A stretch of DNA of 27,678 nucleotides from positions 1-27,678 of IMG/VR virus record IMGVR_UViG_3300028553_002317, one strand, 5' to 3'. The notes under the pieces are model-generated. The model saw nothing but the letters and a program-made list of their open reading frames with translations. It made no database searches and was not told the DNA's origin. The DNA comes from a virus. This document shows, in pieces, positions 1 through 8,302 of this stretch; position 1 is the first letter of the stretch; every line of letters begins with the position of its first letter. A program made the position numbers and the translations under genes.

Positions 1-162
1 CACACCACCATTGCGGCAGCTGCCACCCAGAATGGCATTCAGAGCATAACACCCTGTATCAAACCATTCATCCACTTTGCTGAGTGCATTTTCATTTAAC
101 ATACTAGCTTCACTGTTGAGCTTGTCCAAGGAAGCAAATACTTGTTTAAGATCTTTATTCAT
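1..162 (-). CDS. uvsX: UvsX/RecA-like recombinase, N-terminal fragment
   Basis: The first 54 codons of a gene cut by the window edge, starting at ATG 162. The piece ends in the glycine-rich run ALNAILGGSCRNGGV, which in T4 UvsX and phage RecA homologues lies just before the Walker A loop (the loop is outside the window). UvsX forms filaments on ssDNA and drives strand exchange for recombination-dependent replication, with UvsY as loader; a UvsY homologue is at 10300-10692. A promoter-like pair (TTGTTT, 16 nt, TATACT) ends 6 nt before the ATG. The family assignment rests on a short fragment plus the replication-gene context, and no catalytic residue is visible. Confidence 0.7.
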   Translation of the reverse strand, partial: MNKDLKQVFASLDKLNSEASMLNENALSKVDEWFDTGCYALNAILGGSCRNGGV

Positions 163-168
163 AGATCC

Positions 169-196
169 AGTATATATGAAATGAATTTAAAAACAA
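169..196 (-). promoter_or_regulatory. Early-type promoter candidate for uvsX
   Basis: On the minus strand TTGTTT (191-196), a 16-nt spacer and TATACT (169-174) are followed by 6 nt and then the uvsX ATG at 162. This would place transcription start on or next to the start codon. No Shine-Dalgarno sequence is present. Pattern-based only. Confidence 0.4.
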
Positions 197-202
197 GTAA
201 AA

Positions 203-955
203 TTATACATTTTCTTTGTTTTTTCTGAAAAATGTCTCGTAGGGATACTGATCCGAGTCTTCCATGAATTTGTACATGTGTGGCGAAAAGGACGTAAAGA
301 TTTTGGGGTTATCTGCTGGCTTGTACTTAGGTCCAAACCTACCCACTAAGAACTCATGATTGAATTCAGAATATTTGCCAAATGAGTTACGTACATTATC
401 ATCTCGCACACCACTTGTGATGTTATGAATTCCATGCATAGACACATTACTAACGTCCTTGTTTAACATTTCAATGTGTCTGTACATCATGTCTCCATCT
501 TCGTGACCAAATCCTAGAAATCTTTCATCAAAATATTTGAGTTTTTCTAGCAATTGCTTGGTTACTATGTAATGTGAGAAGCTGCCATTTAATATGGTTA
601 TTGTTTCTGATGTTTGCACGTTTGTGCCACCCAGCCACGTGAACAGATTGTTGCCTGTAATTTCTATGTCGTCATTCATTATGCATAATAAATCGTTTTT
701 ACTGTGTATAGCTATGGTGTTCCACATTTTTGGCAAACCTCTGAATTCAGTAAAGAATATTGGATAAACGTTGTCGTATTGCAAACAGAGAGTCAACACA
801 TCTTTCCTGTATTGATTGTTGAATTCGGACTTGTTGTCACCGTTTACAGCAATGATGACATCTTCAGAGGTGAACTGTCTGACTTGCTTTACTAATGTAG
901 TTAAGAAGTTTAACCGCTTGGAAAAGGTAGTAATACCTATGGTGTATTTGGTCAT
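203..955 (-). CDS. GT-A fold glycosyltransferase, family 2-like
   Basis: A 250-residue protein with the layout of a nucleotide-sugar glycosyltransferase: an N-terminal beta strand (YTIGITTFSKR), a DxD-like metal/sugar-nucleotide motif in LLCIMNDDIEI, and a later acidic motif (GFGHEDGDMMYRH) typical of the catalytic-base region. Donor and acceptor cannot be told. A TTG codon at 973 would add six residues, but ATG 955 is preferred: it lies exactly 5 nt after the late octamer CATAAATA, while the TTG lies upstream of that octamer. It sits between uvsX and a conserved small gene inside an otherwise early block, so it may be expressed late. It could modify DNA, virion proteins or host surface glycans. 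Confidence 0.75.
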   Translation of the reverse strand: MTKYTIGITTFSKRLNFLTTLVKQVRQFTSEDVIIAVNGDNKSEFNNQYRKDVLTLCLQYDNVYPIFFTEFRGLPKMWNTIAIHSKNDLLCIMNDDIEITGNNLFTWLGGTNVQTSETITILNGSFSHYIVTKQLLEKLKYFDERFLGFGHEDGDMMYRHIEMLNKDVSNVSMHGIHNITSGVRDDNVRNSFGKYSEFNHEFLVGRFGPKYKPADNPKIFTSFSPHMYKFMEDSDQYPYETFFRKNKENV

Positions 956-960
956 ATGGG

Positions 961-968
961 TATTTATG
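961..968 (-). promoter_or_regulatory. T4-type late promoter octamer (CATAAATA)
   Basis: Minus-strand CATAAATA matches the T4/cyanophage late consensus NATAAATA and ends 5 nt before ATG 955. It stands alone inside the replication block and argues for late expression of the glycosyltransferase and for the ATG start. Confidence 0.5.
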
Positions 969-987
969 GCCAAATCAAGCTATTTAG

Positions 988-1347
988 TTATTCGTCAAAC
1001 AACTTGATTACTTTTTCATCGCCCACATTGCCTGCAGTAGCAGCTGCTGTGGCAGCGAACAACTTGTTGTACTGATCCACCAATCTTGCATCATTGTCAA
1101 TATCTAAACCAAGAACGATTGATGCAAGGTTAAACTTCCAAACAGTTTCATTCTTTGATTTGTCGCCAATAAATTCACGAAAATAAAGTGGAATAGTTTG
1201 CACATTGAGTTGACCCTGTTGGGTGGGTTGCACATGAATAATGGCAGGGTTCTTCACTGTGAGAGTTGTCTTGTCAGAATCTATTTGTTCCGCAAGAATG
1301 GTTCTGCCAATGTGATCGATAAATGTAACTAAAAGTTGTTTGCTCAT
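988..1347 (-). CDS. Conserved T4-like phage protein of unknown function
   Basis: A 119-residue soluble protein with N-terminal segment LLVTFIDHIGRTILAEQI and a central PAIIHVQPTQQGQLNVQ stretch, then an alanine-rich C-terminal part (LFAATAAATAG). From memory it resembles a small gene that accompanies the polymerase region of marine T4-like phages; the function is not known to me. No signal peptide, membrane helix or catalytic motif is evident. It lies downstream of gene 43 with its own candidate promoter in the 37-bp gap. A DNA-metabolism role is only suggested by position. Confidence 0.6.
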   Translation of the reverse strand: MSKQLLVTFIDHIGRTILAEQIDSDKTTLTVKNPAIIHVQPTQQGQLNVQTIPLYFREFIGDKSKNETVWKFNLASIVLGLDIDNDARLVDQYNKLFAATAAATAGNVGDEKVIKLFDE

Positions 1348-1353
1348 ACAACT

Positions 1354-1381
1354 AATTTAAAATATAAAAAAAGAAAATCAA
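1354..1381 (-). promoter_or_regulatory. Early-type promoter candidate for the 119-residue gene
   Basis: Minus strand TTGATT (1376-1381), 16-nt spacer, TAAATT (1354-1359), then 6 nt to ATG 1347. The spacing equals that upstream of uvsX, folE and queD, although the second box is a poor TATAAT match. The spacer is T-rich. Confidence 0.3.
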
Positions 1382-1384
1382 CTG

Positions 1385-3991
1385 TTAAATGGCCAGCAGG
1401 TCAAACAAATCTGTCTGCACTTGTGTTCCTGGTGTTTGCAGTTTCCAACTAACAGCTTCATAAAATCTTTCAATGACAGAAAAGATGATCTTCTCAAACA
1501 TCAATTCGTAGTTCAATTCAAACACACCATGGAACTCCTTGGGGTAGTCATACTTGTATCCAATGACAGAAATTCCAAATTTATTGGGCTGTTGAGTATA
1601 GAAGTATCTCACTTTGTCGCCAGATGATATCTTTTCATATTTTTTACCGGTGTTGAACCTGTCCAATAGTATGTTGTGATAATAAGCAGATTTGACATGA
1701 ATTGGCATGTGCTTTGCTGTGTTGAAACCATCACACTGTGCAGCATATTTTTCATATCCTTTGATGCCCATGACAAAAGCCACATCCTGAATGGGCAGGT
1801 TTTTGAAGATGTCGTATGTTTCATTGAACAGTTTGTTTGTAGTGACCAGATCTTTGGTGAGAAGCATGGTCTCAATGATCTTTTTCACATATGGCTTGAT
1901 GGGTGCTGGCATTGTGGTGCGCACCACCTCTACTCCAGTATATTTGAATTTATCACATGGAATGCCTTCATCATCCAAAACGTGCAATACATATCTTTTT
2001 TTCTGTAAAAATAGTCCCACATCAGCAATGGCTTCACGCTTGAATACAAACCGGCAATCAATGGATCCAAGTGCTTGCTGTCCCCATGTGATGATATGCT
2101 TGTTGAGATAGTCTTCTATGTCTTGCACTTGTTTGTAATATTCAGGTGTTATTTTTCCCTTCTTGTCCAGCATGCTAATGCCCAAATGCTTCACAATGTG
2201 CTTGATGGAGATGTATGAGCTGTCTGTATCATTGTAAATGATGGGTGTATCCTTTGCTAACTCTTCGCTTGTAAGATGCGCTCTCTCTTTGACATATTCC
2301 TCTAGTAATCTGTTTGATTCCTTGATAACAGCTTGTCCGGTTAATGTGATGGACTCAGCAAGCTCATCATCACCCAAGGGACTGTGCTTGTTGCCAAAGT
2401 ATCCATAGATTGTATTAATAAGGATTTTTATTGTATGCTGAGTGATGTTGAGCGTGTCAATCTCACGCTTTAATTCAATGTATTCTTTGGTACCTTTTAC
2501 CATGTGTACTATTTTTCTCTTTAATGAAGATAGGGCGCGCTTAATTTCTACCCGTTTTTTATAAAAATGATCCACTGTGAGAGGAATGATTCCTTTTTCT
2601 TTTTGTGTGAATAAAACTTTAGCTTTAGAAATTGCGATTTTTTCTTTCTTAATAAAATTAATAAAGTTATTATTGGTCAAAGTGAAAGTCTGTCCATTTA
2701 CATGCTGTATTGTTACACCTTTTTCATCCTTGTCAATTATTGTACCGACTTTAGTTTCTGGTGACAAGTTCAAAGTGATCATCACATTAGGATACAGACT
2801 ATTTGCATCAAATGAAATGATATCTTCTTGGAACCCTTTTTGCGGTTCACCCACATACGCACCAGCGTTTTGCTCATTGCTTTGTTCACCACTCTTGTTA
2901 AAAGTTGGTATGCGCTGGTCTCTTGTTCTGGCTCTGATTGCACACAGGCCAGTAATAACAGAGAGAGAGCCAAGTGCACCTTCAAATGTTGTGAGACCTG
3001 CATATGCAATCATGCGAAGCAACACCAGGTACTGTAGCTTTTCTTCCAGCCGTACAAGCAGATTTACGTCTTGAATGTTGTATTCAACAAATAGTTCCCA
3101 ATTATCATCAGCAAGGCTTGACAGGTTTGTGTCACCATAGTCCACTTTGTTCTGACTGAGCTCTGTTTCGCCAATAGCATCTAGCTTGTATGATTCGCGC
3201 AACACAGGGCAGAATCGCTTGTAGATGTCCAGATAATCCACGCAAGACACCCCTTCAATATGCCAGCGCACTTGCTCTCTACCAAACTTACCAGTAAAAG
3301 TGATGGGTCTGATGTAGCCCACAGGGGACAATCGCTTGGCTTCGTCTTCACCCAGAATACGCGCAATGCGATTTATAATATATGGTACATCAAAAAATTC
3401 ACTATTCCAACCAGATAAAATGTCTGGATAATCAGAACAGAAGTAATTGATGAACTTAGACAACAGGTCCTTCTCTGTCTTGCAGTATATGTATGTAACA
3501 TGTTCTGTTTTCTTATTATATGGCTTCAGTCCCCATGTTATGAAATGTTTTCTAATGGAGTCATACACAGTGATAATATTAATGGTATGCTGAGGATCGT
3601 CAGGCTTTGGAAACACATCAGGACTATACGTCTCAATATCAATAAACAATGTACGGATGGGGTGGTGTGTAAATTCAGGTTGTTCATTCTGCTCCCAAAA
3701 AGTATCAATGAGAAATTGTTGCTGCACATTAATGTTCTCAAAGATGCGTGTTACCTTGTTGTCTTTTAGATATCGTGAGCGTTCTGCTTGGTTGCGAAAT
3801 CGTTTTTTCTTTAATTTTGTATTAAAGATACTTGTGCAATCGGAATGATTGTTTGTCTCCAGGTAGATGTATGGTTCGCATGTAGTATCATATGAGATGC
3901 GTTTGCCGTCAGCATCCCATGTGAACAGACGCATCAATTGATCTTTTGGAAGATAAGCTACATTACGGTACACAAGACAATTATAGTACAA
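1385..3991 (-). CDS. 43: Family B DNA polymerase with 3'-5' exonuclease (T4 gp43-like)
   Basis: The replicative polymerase, 868 residues (T4 gp43 is 898). Exonuclease motifs: D118-I-E120 (LFIDIETYS), NSEFFD with D201, and YNIQD with D308. Polymerase motifs: A at 395-400 (DANSLYP), B at 522-530 (KILINTIYG), C at 588-590 (NDTDSS), and a KKRY motif after C. The C-terminus TDLFDLLAI resembles the sliding-clamp-binding tail of gp43. All catalytic residues seen are intact. The only start compatible with the N-terminal domain is TTG 3991, because an in-frame stop lies five codons upstream and the first internal ATG (residue 20) would cut into the domain. Clamp and clamp-loader genes (45, 44, 62), adjacent in T4, are not in the window. 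Confidence 0.97.
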   Translation of the reverse strand: MYYNCLVYRNVAYLPKDQLMRLFTWDADGKRISYDTTCEPYIYLETNNHSDCTSIFNTKLKKKRFRNQAERSRYLKDNKVTRIFENINVQQQFLIDTFWEQNEQPEFTHHPIRTLFIDIETYSPDVFPKPDDPQHTINIITVYDSIRKHFITWGLKPYNKKTEHVTYIYCKTEKDLLSKFINYFCSDYPDILSGWNSEFFDVPYIINRIARILGEDEAKRLSPVGYIRPITFTGKFGREQVRWHIEGVSCVDYLDIYKRFCPVLRESYKLDAIGETELSQNKVDYGDTNLSSLADDNWELFVEYNIQDVNLLVRLEEKLQYLVLLRMIAYAGLTTFEGALGSLSVITGLCAIRARTRDQRIPTFNKSGEQSNEQNAGAYVGEPQKGFQEDIISFDANSLYPNVMITLNLSPETKVGTIIDKDEKGVTIQHVNGQTFTLTNNNFINFIKKEKIAISKAKVLFTQKEKGIIPLTVDHFYKKRVEIKRALSSLKRKIVHMVKGTKEYIELKREIDTLNITQHTIKILINTIYGYFGNKHSPLGDDELAESITLTGQAVIKESNRLLEEYVKERAHLTSEELAKDTPIIYNDTDSSYISIKHIVKHLGISMLDKKGKITPEYYKQVQDIEDYLNKHIITWGQQALGSIDCRFVFKREAIADVGLFLQKKRYVLHVLDDEGIPCDKFKYTGVEVVRTTMPAPIKPYVKKIIETMLLTKDLVTTNKLFNETYDIFKNLPIQDVAFVMGIKGYEKYAAQCDGFNTAKHMPIHVKSAYYHNILLDRFNTGKKYEKISSGDKVRYFYTQQPNKFGISVIGYKYDYPKEFHGVFELNYELMFEKIIFSVIERFYEAVSWKLQTPGTQVQTDLFDLLAI

Positions 3992-3998
3992 CTGCTTG

Positions 3999-4187
3999 TC
4001 AAATCAAGTGAAATAATTTAAGCAACACAACTGAGGAACAGATGGCTGCAATGAAGCGCGTAATGGTTCTGAGTAGTTCGAGATTATGATTGTGATGATC
4101 GACCCATATTTCAACCAAGTCTCTCATGCGGCCTTCTTCTTTGAGTCTTTTAATTTCTTTTTTGCTTAATTTTTTCACTATCAACAT
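3999..4187 (-). CDS. Small protein with C-terminal membrane-type helix
   Basis: A 62-residue ORF, ATG 4187. The N-terminal half is strongly basic and helical (KKLSKKEIKRLKEEGR), and the C-terminal half ends in a hydrophobic stretch (FIAAICSSVVLLKLFHL) long enough for one transmembrane helix. It fits tightly between the GT-B gene (9-nt gap) and gene 43 (7-nt gap), so it is probably translated as part of that operon. I do not recognise the family. A small inner-membrane protein or a membrane anchor for a neighbour is possible; this is inference. Confidence 0.55.
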   Translation of the reverse strand: MLIVKKLSKKEIKRLKEEGRMRDLVEIWVDHHNHNLELLRTITRFIAAICSSVVLLKLFHLI

Positions 4188-4196
4188 TGTTAAAGA

Positions 4197-5411
4197 TTAT
4201 AAGCCATTTAGCGCATTGATTAATTTGCGCTCCTTTGAACCATAGGGATGAGAGTATAGTTCAACATATTTGTTTATATTGTCATCATTCTCTAGCCAGC
4301 GTGTTTCAGCAACTTTTCTAAATTTTGCAGAAAGATTCATGTATTTGCCTTTCTTAGCTAATGTCTCTTCAATGCAGCCTATCATTTCATCACCAGTCTT
4401 AAATTTGATTGGGGCTTCTTGATATGTGACTATGTCTTGGCATGCTATGGGCAGGCCGTAGCAACAGGCTTCAATATACTTGAGGTCACTTTTTGCCTTG
4501 TTGAAGGTGTTGTCTTGAAGAGGAGCCACCAGCATGTTGATGCGCAGATTGTAGATCTTCTCAGGGTATGAATAAAGCTGTTGCCATGTATGAAATTCTA
4601 GATCACCGTTGGCTATGTATGGATGCAATGGAAGAGGAAACGCGCCTAAGAATACCCACTTGTACTTGTGGCGGGTTTTAACTATGGCATTGCATACATG
4701 TGCAAAATCATCGTTTTGTCCGACACGATTGTCTACATCAAAATGTGCTCCTGATCCTGCATATAGTATGCGAGGCCGTTTGTCATTGGCATCAAAGTTT
4801 TCAGAGATTCGCTTTTCATTGTAAAAATTGCCCATCCACCACTTGGGCACATAATTGGGTAACACTGTGACATTCTTGTTGTTTGTTTTGTTGATATAGT
4901 ATTGCTTCATAAAATCACATGTCACTGTGATCTCATCACAAAGCTCCATTATTGTTTGTGCAGTTTTACGGATTTCAGGATCTGTAAAGGCAGGCTTGAA
5001 CTTGTTATATTCAGGAATATCTTCACTGAAGACCAAGTCATCGATTTCATATATCAATTTAAATCCGACTTTGCTACTCATTTCTTTGAGAAACTTGATA
5101 AACTGCAATTGTGAGGCTGTGGCTTGACGTTGAATGCGCACAGACTTGACACCCCGATAATAGTTGGGATCAAAACACATGACTGTACTGCCATGCACGA
5201 TTAATTTTTGATGTGCATTTAGCAGGTGCTCTGGCCAAATCATTCTCCAGAATCCACATCCACTATAATCTGCATAGTAATTCAGACAGCGTGACAGATC
5301 GAGCTCTGGTGGTCTAGGCACATTCTGTTGCGGGGAAGTAGTTGTAGTTTGCGAGGGAAAAGGTGATGGAAATGGCGAGACAAAAGGCGAGGCAAAAGGA
5401 CTGGGGTGCAT
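4197..5411 (-). CDS. GT-B fold glycosyltransferase (family 4-like) with Pro/Ser/Phe repeat N-terminus
   Basis: A 404-residue protein. Residues about 3-20 are a short repeat of SPF units, followed by a Thr/Pro/Gln linker. The body has GT-B features: LIYEIDDLVF, a second Rossmann-like half opening with RPRILYAGSGAHFD, WVFLGAF, and a C-terminal donor-site region KSDLKYIEACCYGLPIAC (the E...GLP pattern of family 4). Donor and acceptor are unknown. It lies directly downstream of gene 46 (9-nt gap) and upstream of gene 43. In T4 the DNA alpha-glucosyltransferase is also in this neighbourhood (between 47 and 55), so DNA glycosylation is a candidate role, as are surface or virion glycans. Confidence 0.78.
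   Translation of the reverse strand: MHPSPFASPFVSPFPSPFPSQTTTTSPQQNVPRPPELDLSRCLNYYADYSGCGFWRMIWPEHLLNAHQKLIVHGSTVMCFDPNYYRGVKSVRIQRQATASQLQFIKFLKEMSSKVGFKLIYEIDDLVFSEDIPEYNKFKPAFTDPEIRKTAQTIMELCDEITVTCDFMKQYYINKTNNKNVTVLPNYVPKWWMGNFYNEKRISENFDANDKRPRILYAGSGAHFDVDNRVGQNDDFAHVCNAIVKTRHKYKWVFLGAFPLPLHPYIANGDLEFHTWQQLYSYPEKIYNLRINMLVAPLQDNTFNKAKSDLKYIEACCYGLPIACQDIVTYQEAPIKFKTGDEMIGCIEETLAKKGKYMNLSAKFRKVAETRWLENDDNINKYVELYSHPYGSKERKLINALNGL
5349..5408 (-). repeat. Short tandem coding repeat (SPF units)
   Basis: About five degenerate units of 9-12 bp, seen on the plus strand as recurring GGCGAG/GGAAAAGG-like words, encode Ser-Pro-Phe-(Ala/Val/Pro). The run gives a flexible, extendable N-terminal tail to the glycosyltransferase. 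Unit number is likely to vary by slippage between relatives. Confidence 0.6.
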
Positions 5412-5420
5412 ATTATATTA

Positions 5421-7232
5421 TTAACTGCTATATTCGATATAATCAACTCGGCGGGTAATTCCGTTATTTTTCTCAAGGAAAATAATGTCGCCTGTAGCAG
5501 CTTTGATGCTTTCTTTTCTGTGACTGATTACCATGATGCATTCGTTGTATTTTTCTACACGCTCTTTTAATATACCAATCACCAGCTCCACACCTCTCTC
5601 ATCAAGACTTGAATCGAACAACTCATCATATATGCTGAAGTTAAAAGACACATCACCTTGCAGCCTTCTGATGTCCATGAATGTGAAGAGACAAGCCAGA
5701 TCCACGTTCTTGCGTTCAGCTCCACTGAAGTTGAAGTAAGAGCATGGCTTGCCTTTGTTATCCACAATTTCTTCTTCAAAATACTCATTGAATGTGCAGA
5801 TGCAATTAGCGTCCATCTTTTTAAGATAATAAGCAAGCTTGCTGTTGAAGAGTTGCAAGATTTTTTTAACAATGTAAGATTTTACACCTTCTTCAGAAAC
5901 GATAAACTTAACCACATCCAGAGTGCTGAGATGTTCTTTGAGTTTTTCTATCTCAGCTTTAACCACATCCAGACGATTGGTTTGCTCAGTAATAAGTGCA
6001 TCGTGAGTGTTGGTATCTGTCTCTAGATCCTTTAAGTCCTGCTCGAGCTCCACCTGCCATTGATTGAGCTGCTCAAGACGATCATTGAGATTTTGCTTTT
6101 CTGTGACCTTATGCTTGATGGAGTTAATACTGTCTTTTAAGCGCTGTATTTTTGTTTCTACTTTTGCTTGCAACTCAAGTAACTGCTTTTCTTCTTTCCT
6201 TAACTCAACAATCTTTGCTTCATGCACTTCTATCTCCACATTAATTTTCTTTTTTTCATTTTTAATATGATTACGATCAACATCTTCAATTGTTCTCAAG
6301 CAGGTGGGACAAACATCTTTCTCTGTGCCAACAGATGCAATTTTCTTATTGTTTTGATTGATTAGCGTCTGATTCTCACTAATGGAATACCTGGCATCTT
6401 GTATCTTTTTGTCTATCTTTGTGCTGCTTGTGTTGTATTCTTCTATGTCCCTTTTTAATTCGTTGGCGTCAGGTATCTCAAACTTTTCAAGTTTTTTAGT
6501 AATTTCTTTTATTTCCTTTATGTTACTTTCCTGCCGGCCAAGGTATTTGTCTTTTTTTCTGGCTCTTTCCTGTGAAACAGTTTCTTGCTGTTTCTTGTGT
6601 GTGAGTATGTTCTTCTCTATCTCATCATGCTTGATGGCTTCCATGTCAAACTGCTTTTTGTGTTCGCTTATATCTGTTTTGAGTAAATTTAACATGTCGC
6701 TGAATATGCTCAGGTTAAAAATGTCTTCAATAAATTTTCTCTTTTCTTGTTTTTTCTTGGCCATAAACGGAATAGTGTTGTTAATGGTCATGATCACACA
6801 GTTTTGAAATATCTCAGGTGTGCAATTAAATTTTGACATGATATAAGCAGTGGTATTGGTCATGCTATCACGTGTTTTATCTTCTTTATCGACATATATG
6901 AAACATTTGGAAGGCTCCAAGGTACGAATGATTTGTATTTGTTCTATTTTATCAAACTGCTGTATGGTCACATCCAGAATAACTTCACAATTCTTTTTAT
7001 TTACATTATTGACCACGTGTTCCTTTTTGAGATCTCTTAGCGTCTCTCCAAACACAGCAAAATAAACTGCATCAGCAATGGTGGATTTACCTACACCGTT
7101 CCTTCTGTCTTCCTTGTCCTTGTTGATGCCTGTGATCACATGTAGACCTTTCTTGAAGTCTACAATGACCGGTTGATTGCCTACAGATAAGAAATTCTTG
7201 ATGCTAATTTTATTGAAAGTGATGTTCTTCAT
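5421..7232 (-). CDS. 46: Recombination endonuclease subunit gp46 (SbcC/Rad50-like ATPase)
   Basis: A 603-residue SMC-like ATPase (T4 gp46 is about 560). It has a Walker A loop ending NGVGKST (residues 45-51), long charged coiled-coil arms (about 185-305 and 320-440), a zinc hook C308-P-T-C311 at the apex, an ABC signature (SGAERKNVDLA), a Walker B (FSIYDELFDSSLDERG) and an H-loop (VISHRKES). With gp47 it resects DNA ends and generates 3' ssDNA for UvsX. Its ATG overlaps the gp47 stop by 4 nt, implying translational coupling. All ATPase motifs are intact. Confidence 0.95.
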   Translation of the reverse strand: MKNITFNKISIKNFLSVGNQPVIVDFKKGLHVITGINKDKEDRRNGVGKSTIADAVYFAVFGETLRDLKKEHVVNNVNKKNCEVILDVTIQQFDKIEQIQIIRTLEPSKCFIYVDKEDKTRDSMTNTTAYIMSKFNCTPEIFQNCVIMTINNTIPFMAKKKQEKRKFIEDIFNLSIFSDMLNLLKTDISEHKKQFDMEAIKHDEIEKNILTHKKQQETVSQERARKKDKYLGRQESNIKEIKEITKKLEKFEIPDANELKRDIEEYNTSSTKIDKKIQDARYSISENQTLINQNNKKIASVGTEKDVCPTCLRTIEDVDRNHIKNEKKKINVEIEVHEAKIVELRKEEKQLLELQAKVETKIQRLKDSINSIKHKVTEKQNLNDRLEQLNQWQVELEQDLKDLETDTNTHDALITEQTNRLDVVKAEIEKLKEHLSTLDVVKFIVSEEGVKSYIVKKILQLFNSKLAYYLKKMDANCICTFNEYFEEEIVDNKGKPCSYFNFSGAERKNVDLACLFTFMDIRRLQGDVSFNFSIYDELFDSSLDERGVELVIGILKERVEKYNECIMVISHRKESIKAATGDIIFLEKNNGITRRVDYIEYSS

Positions 7233-8302
7233 GTACTATTGGCTCTCTTGTAAAGATCTGTACAATAACGCGACACATCATCTTTCTTTTCAATGTCTAG
7301 CAAAGTAACAAATTCATCAATAGCTTTGCTCATGTCAACACCTGACAGGTCATAAGCTTGTTCTTCATTCACAGTGATTGCATCGTTATACAATGAATAG
7401 TCAACTGACAGATTGAATGGCTTGTGTGAAGATATTTTCTGCAACAACAGATCAATGTTATCGCTTGTGATTTTTTTATCGACCACCAGTTTAATAATAT
7501 TATTGCCTACTGCTTGTCTTACTTCAGCTGCTGTAAGGGTTTTAAACGTGGTGAGATCAGTCAAAGAGAGTTTCTTGTGTTTAGGAGACAGCTCATTCTC
7601 ACAAAATACATAGCTAAGATCATTAAAATCGAGAATATAATATCCTTTCACTGATCCGGTGTCACCAAAGTCCATTTCAAAGGGATTGCCAACATATAGA
7701 ATGGTCTTGTTACCGTATTTTCTTTCATCTCTTAGATGAAAATGACCAGTCATGATTAAGTCTGCCTTGGCCAGTAGATCTGATGTTTTCATGCCATGAT
7801 CACAATGCTTGTGGCTGTTCATCTTGAAGCTTTCAATTTCTAAATGGCCAAAGATTACATCAGACTTCTCAACGTCTCTTACATCTGCACCCCAAGGCAA
7901 AAATGTGCATTGCTTGCCATAGATTGTATGCATCACTGGTTCACTTATGACCTGTATGTTTTTCCACCCATTGAGAATGGAGAGGGAATTGATGTCAGAC
8001 CTGTCCTTGTAGAATGCATCATGATTACCGACAAGAATGACAATATTAAACTCCTCCCACAGATTGAGAATTTGATTCACAACATGAATTGTATTCACAG
8101 CAATTTCATCACGGTAATGATACAAATCACCAAGTATAAAAATGTCTTTTATGCTCTTCTTGTTGAGGTCATCGCGCAGCCATGCAGCCCACTTGATGGC
8201 TGTTTCATGCCAAAAAATACTGTTCTGATGCACACCGATGTGTAGATCGGCAATGCAACAGACTTTGCTACTTTTTGTTGTTAATTCTTTTTTATTCTTC
8301 AC
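7229..8302 (-). CDS. 47: Recombination endonuclease subunit gp47 (SbcD/Mre11-like)
   Basis: A 357-residue metallophosphoesterase. The dinuclear-metal motifs occur in order: CIADLHIG (D19, H21), FILGDLYHYRDE, ILVGNHDAF and IMTGHFHLRDE. This is the Mre11-type nuclease partner of gp46. The start is GTG 8302, overlapping the gp55 stop as GTGA; the 3' end overlaps gene 46 by 4 nt. The chain 55-47-46 is therefore a tightly coupled operon. Catalytic residues look complete. Confidence 0.95.
   Translation of the reverse strand: MKNKKELTTKSSKVCCIADLHIGVHQNSIFWHETAIKWAAWLRDDLNKKSIKDIFILGDLYHYRDEIAVNTIHVVNQILNLWEEFNIVILVGNHDAFYKDRSDINSLSILNGWKNIQVISEPVMHTIYGKQCTFLPWGADVRDVEKSDVIFGHLEIESFKMNSHKHCDHGMKTSDLLAKADLIMTGHFHLRDERKYGNKTILYVGNPFEMDFGDTGSVKGYYILDFNDLSYVFCENELSPKHKKLSLTDLTTFKTLTAAEVRQAVGNNIIKLVVDKKITSDNIDLLLQKISSHKPFNLSVDYSLYNDAITVNEEQAYDLSGVDMSKAIDEFVTLLDIEKKDDVSRYCTDLYKRANST

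Noticed and set aside
956-973. TTG start for the glycosyltransferase at 973
   Set aside because: It lies upstream of the late octamer; ATG 955 has ideal spacing and begins at the first predicted beta strand.
2577-3074. Long plus-strand open frame inside gene 43
   Set aside because: It is the antisense shadow of the polymerase; no start signal, family resemblance or sensible composition.
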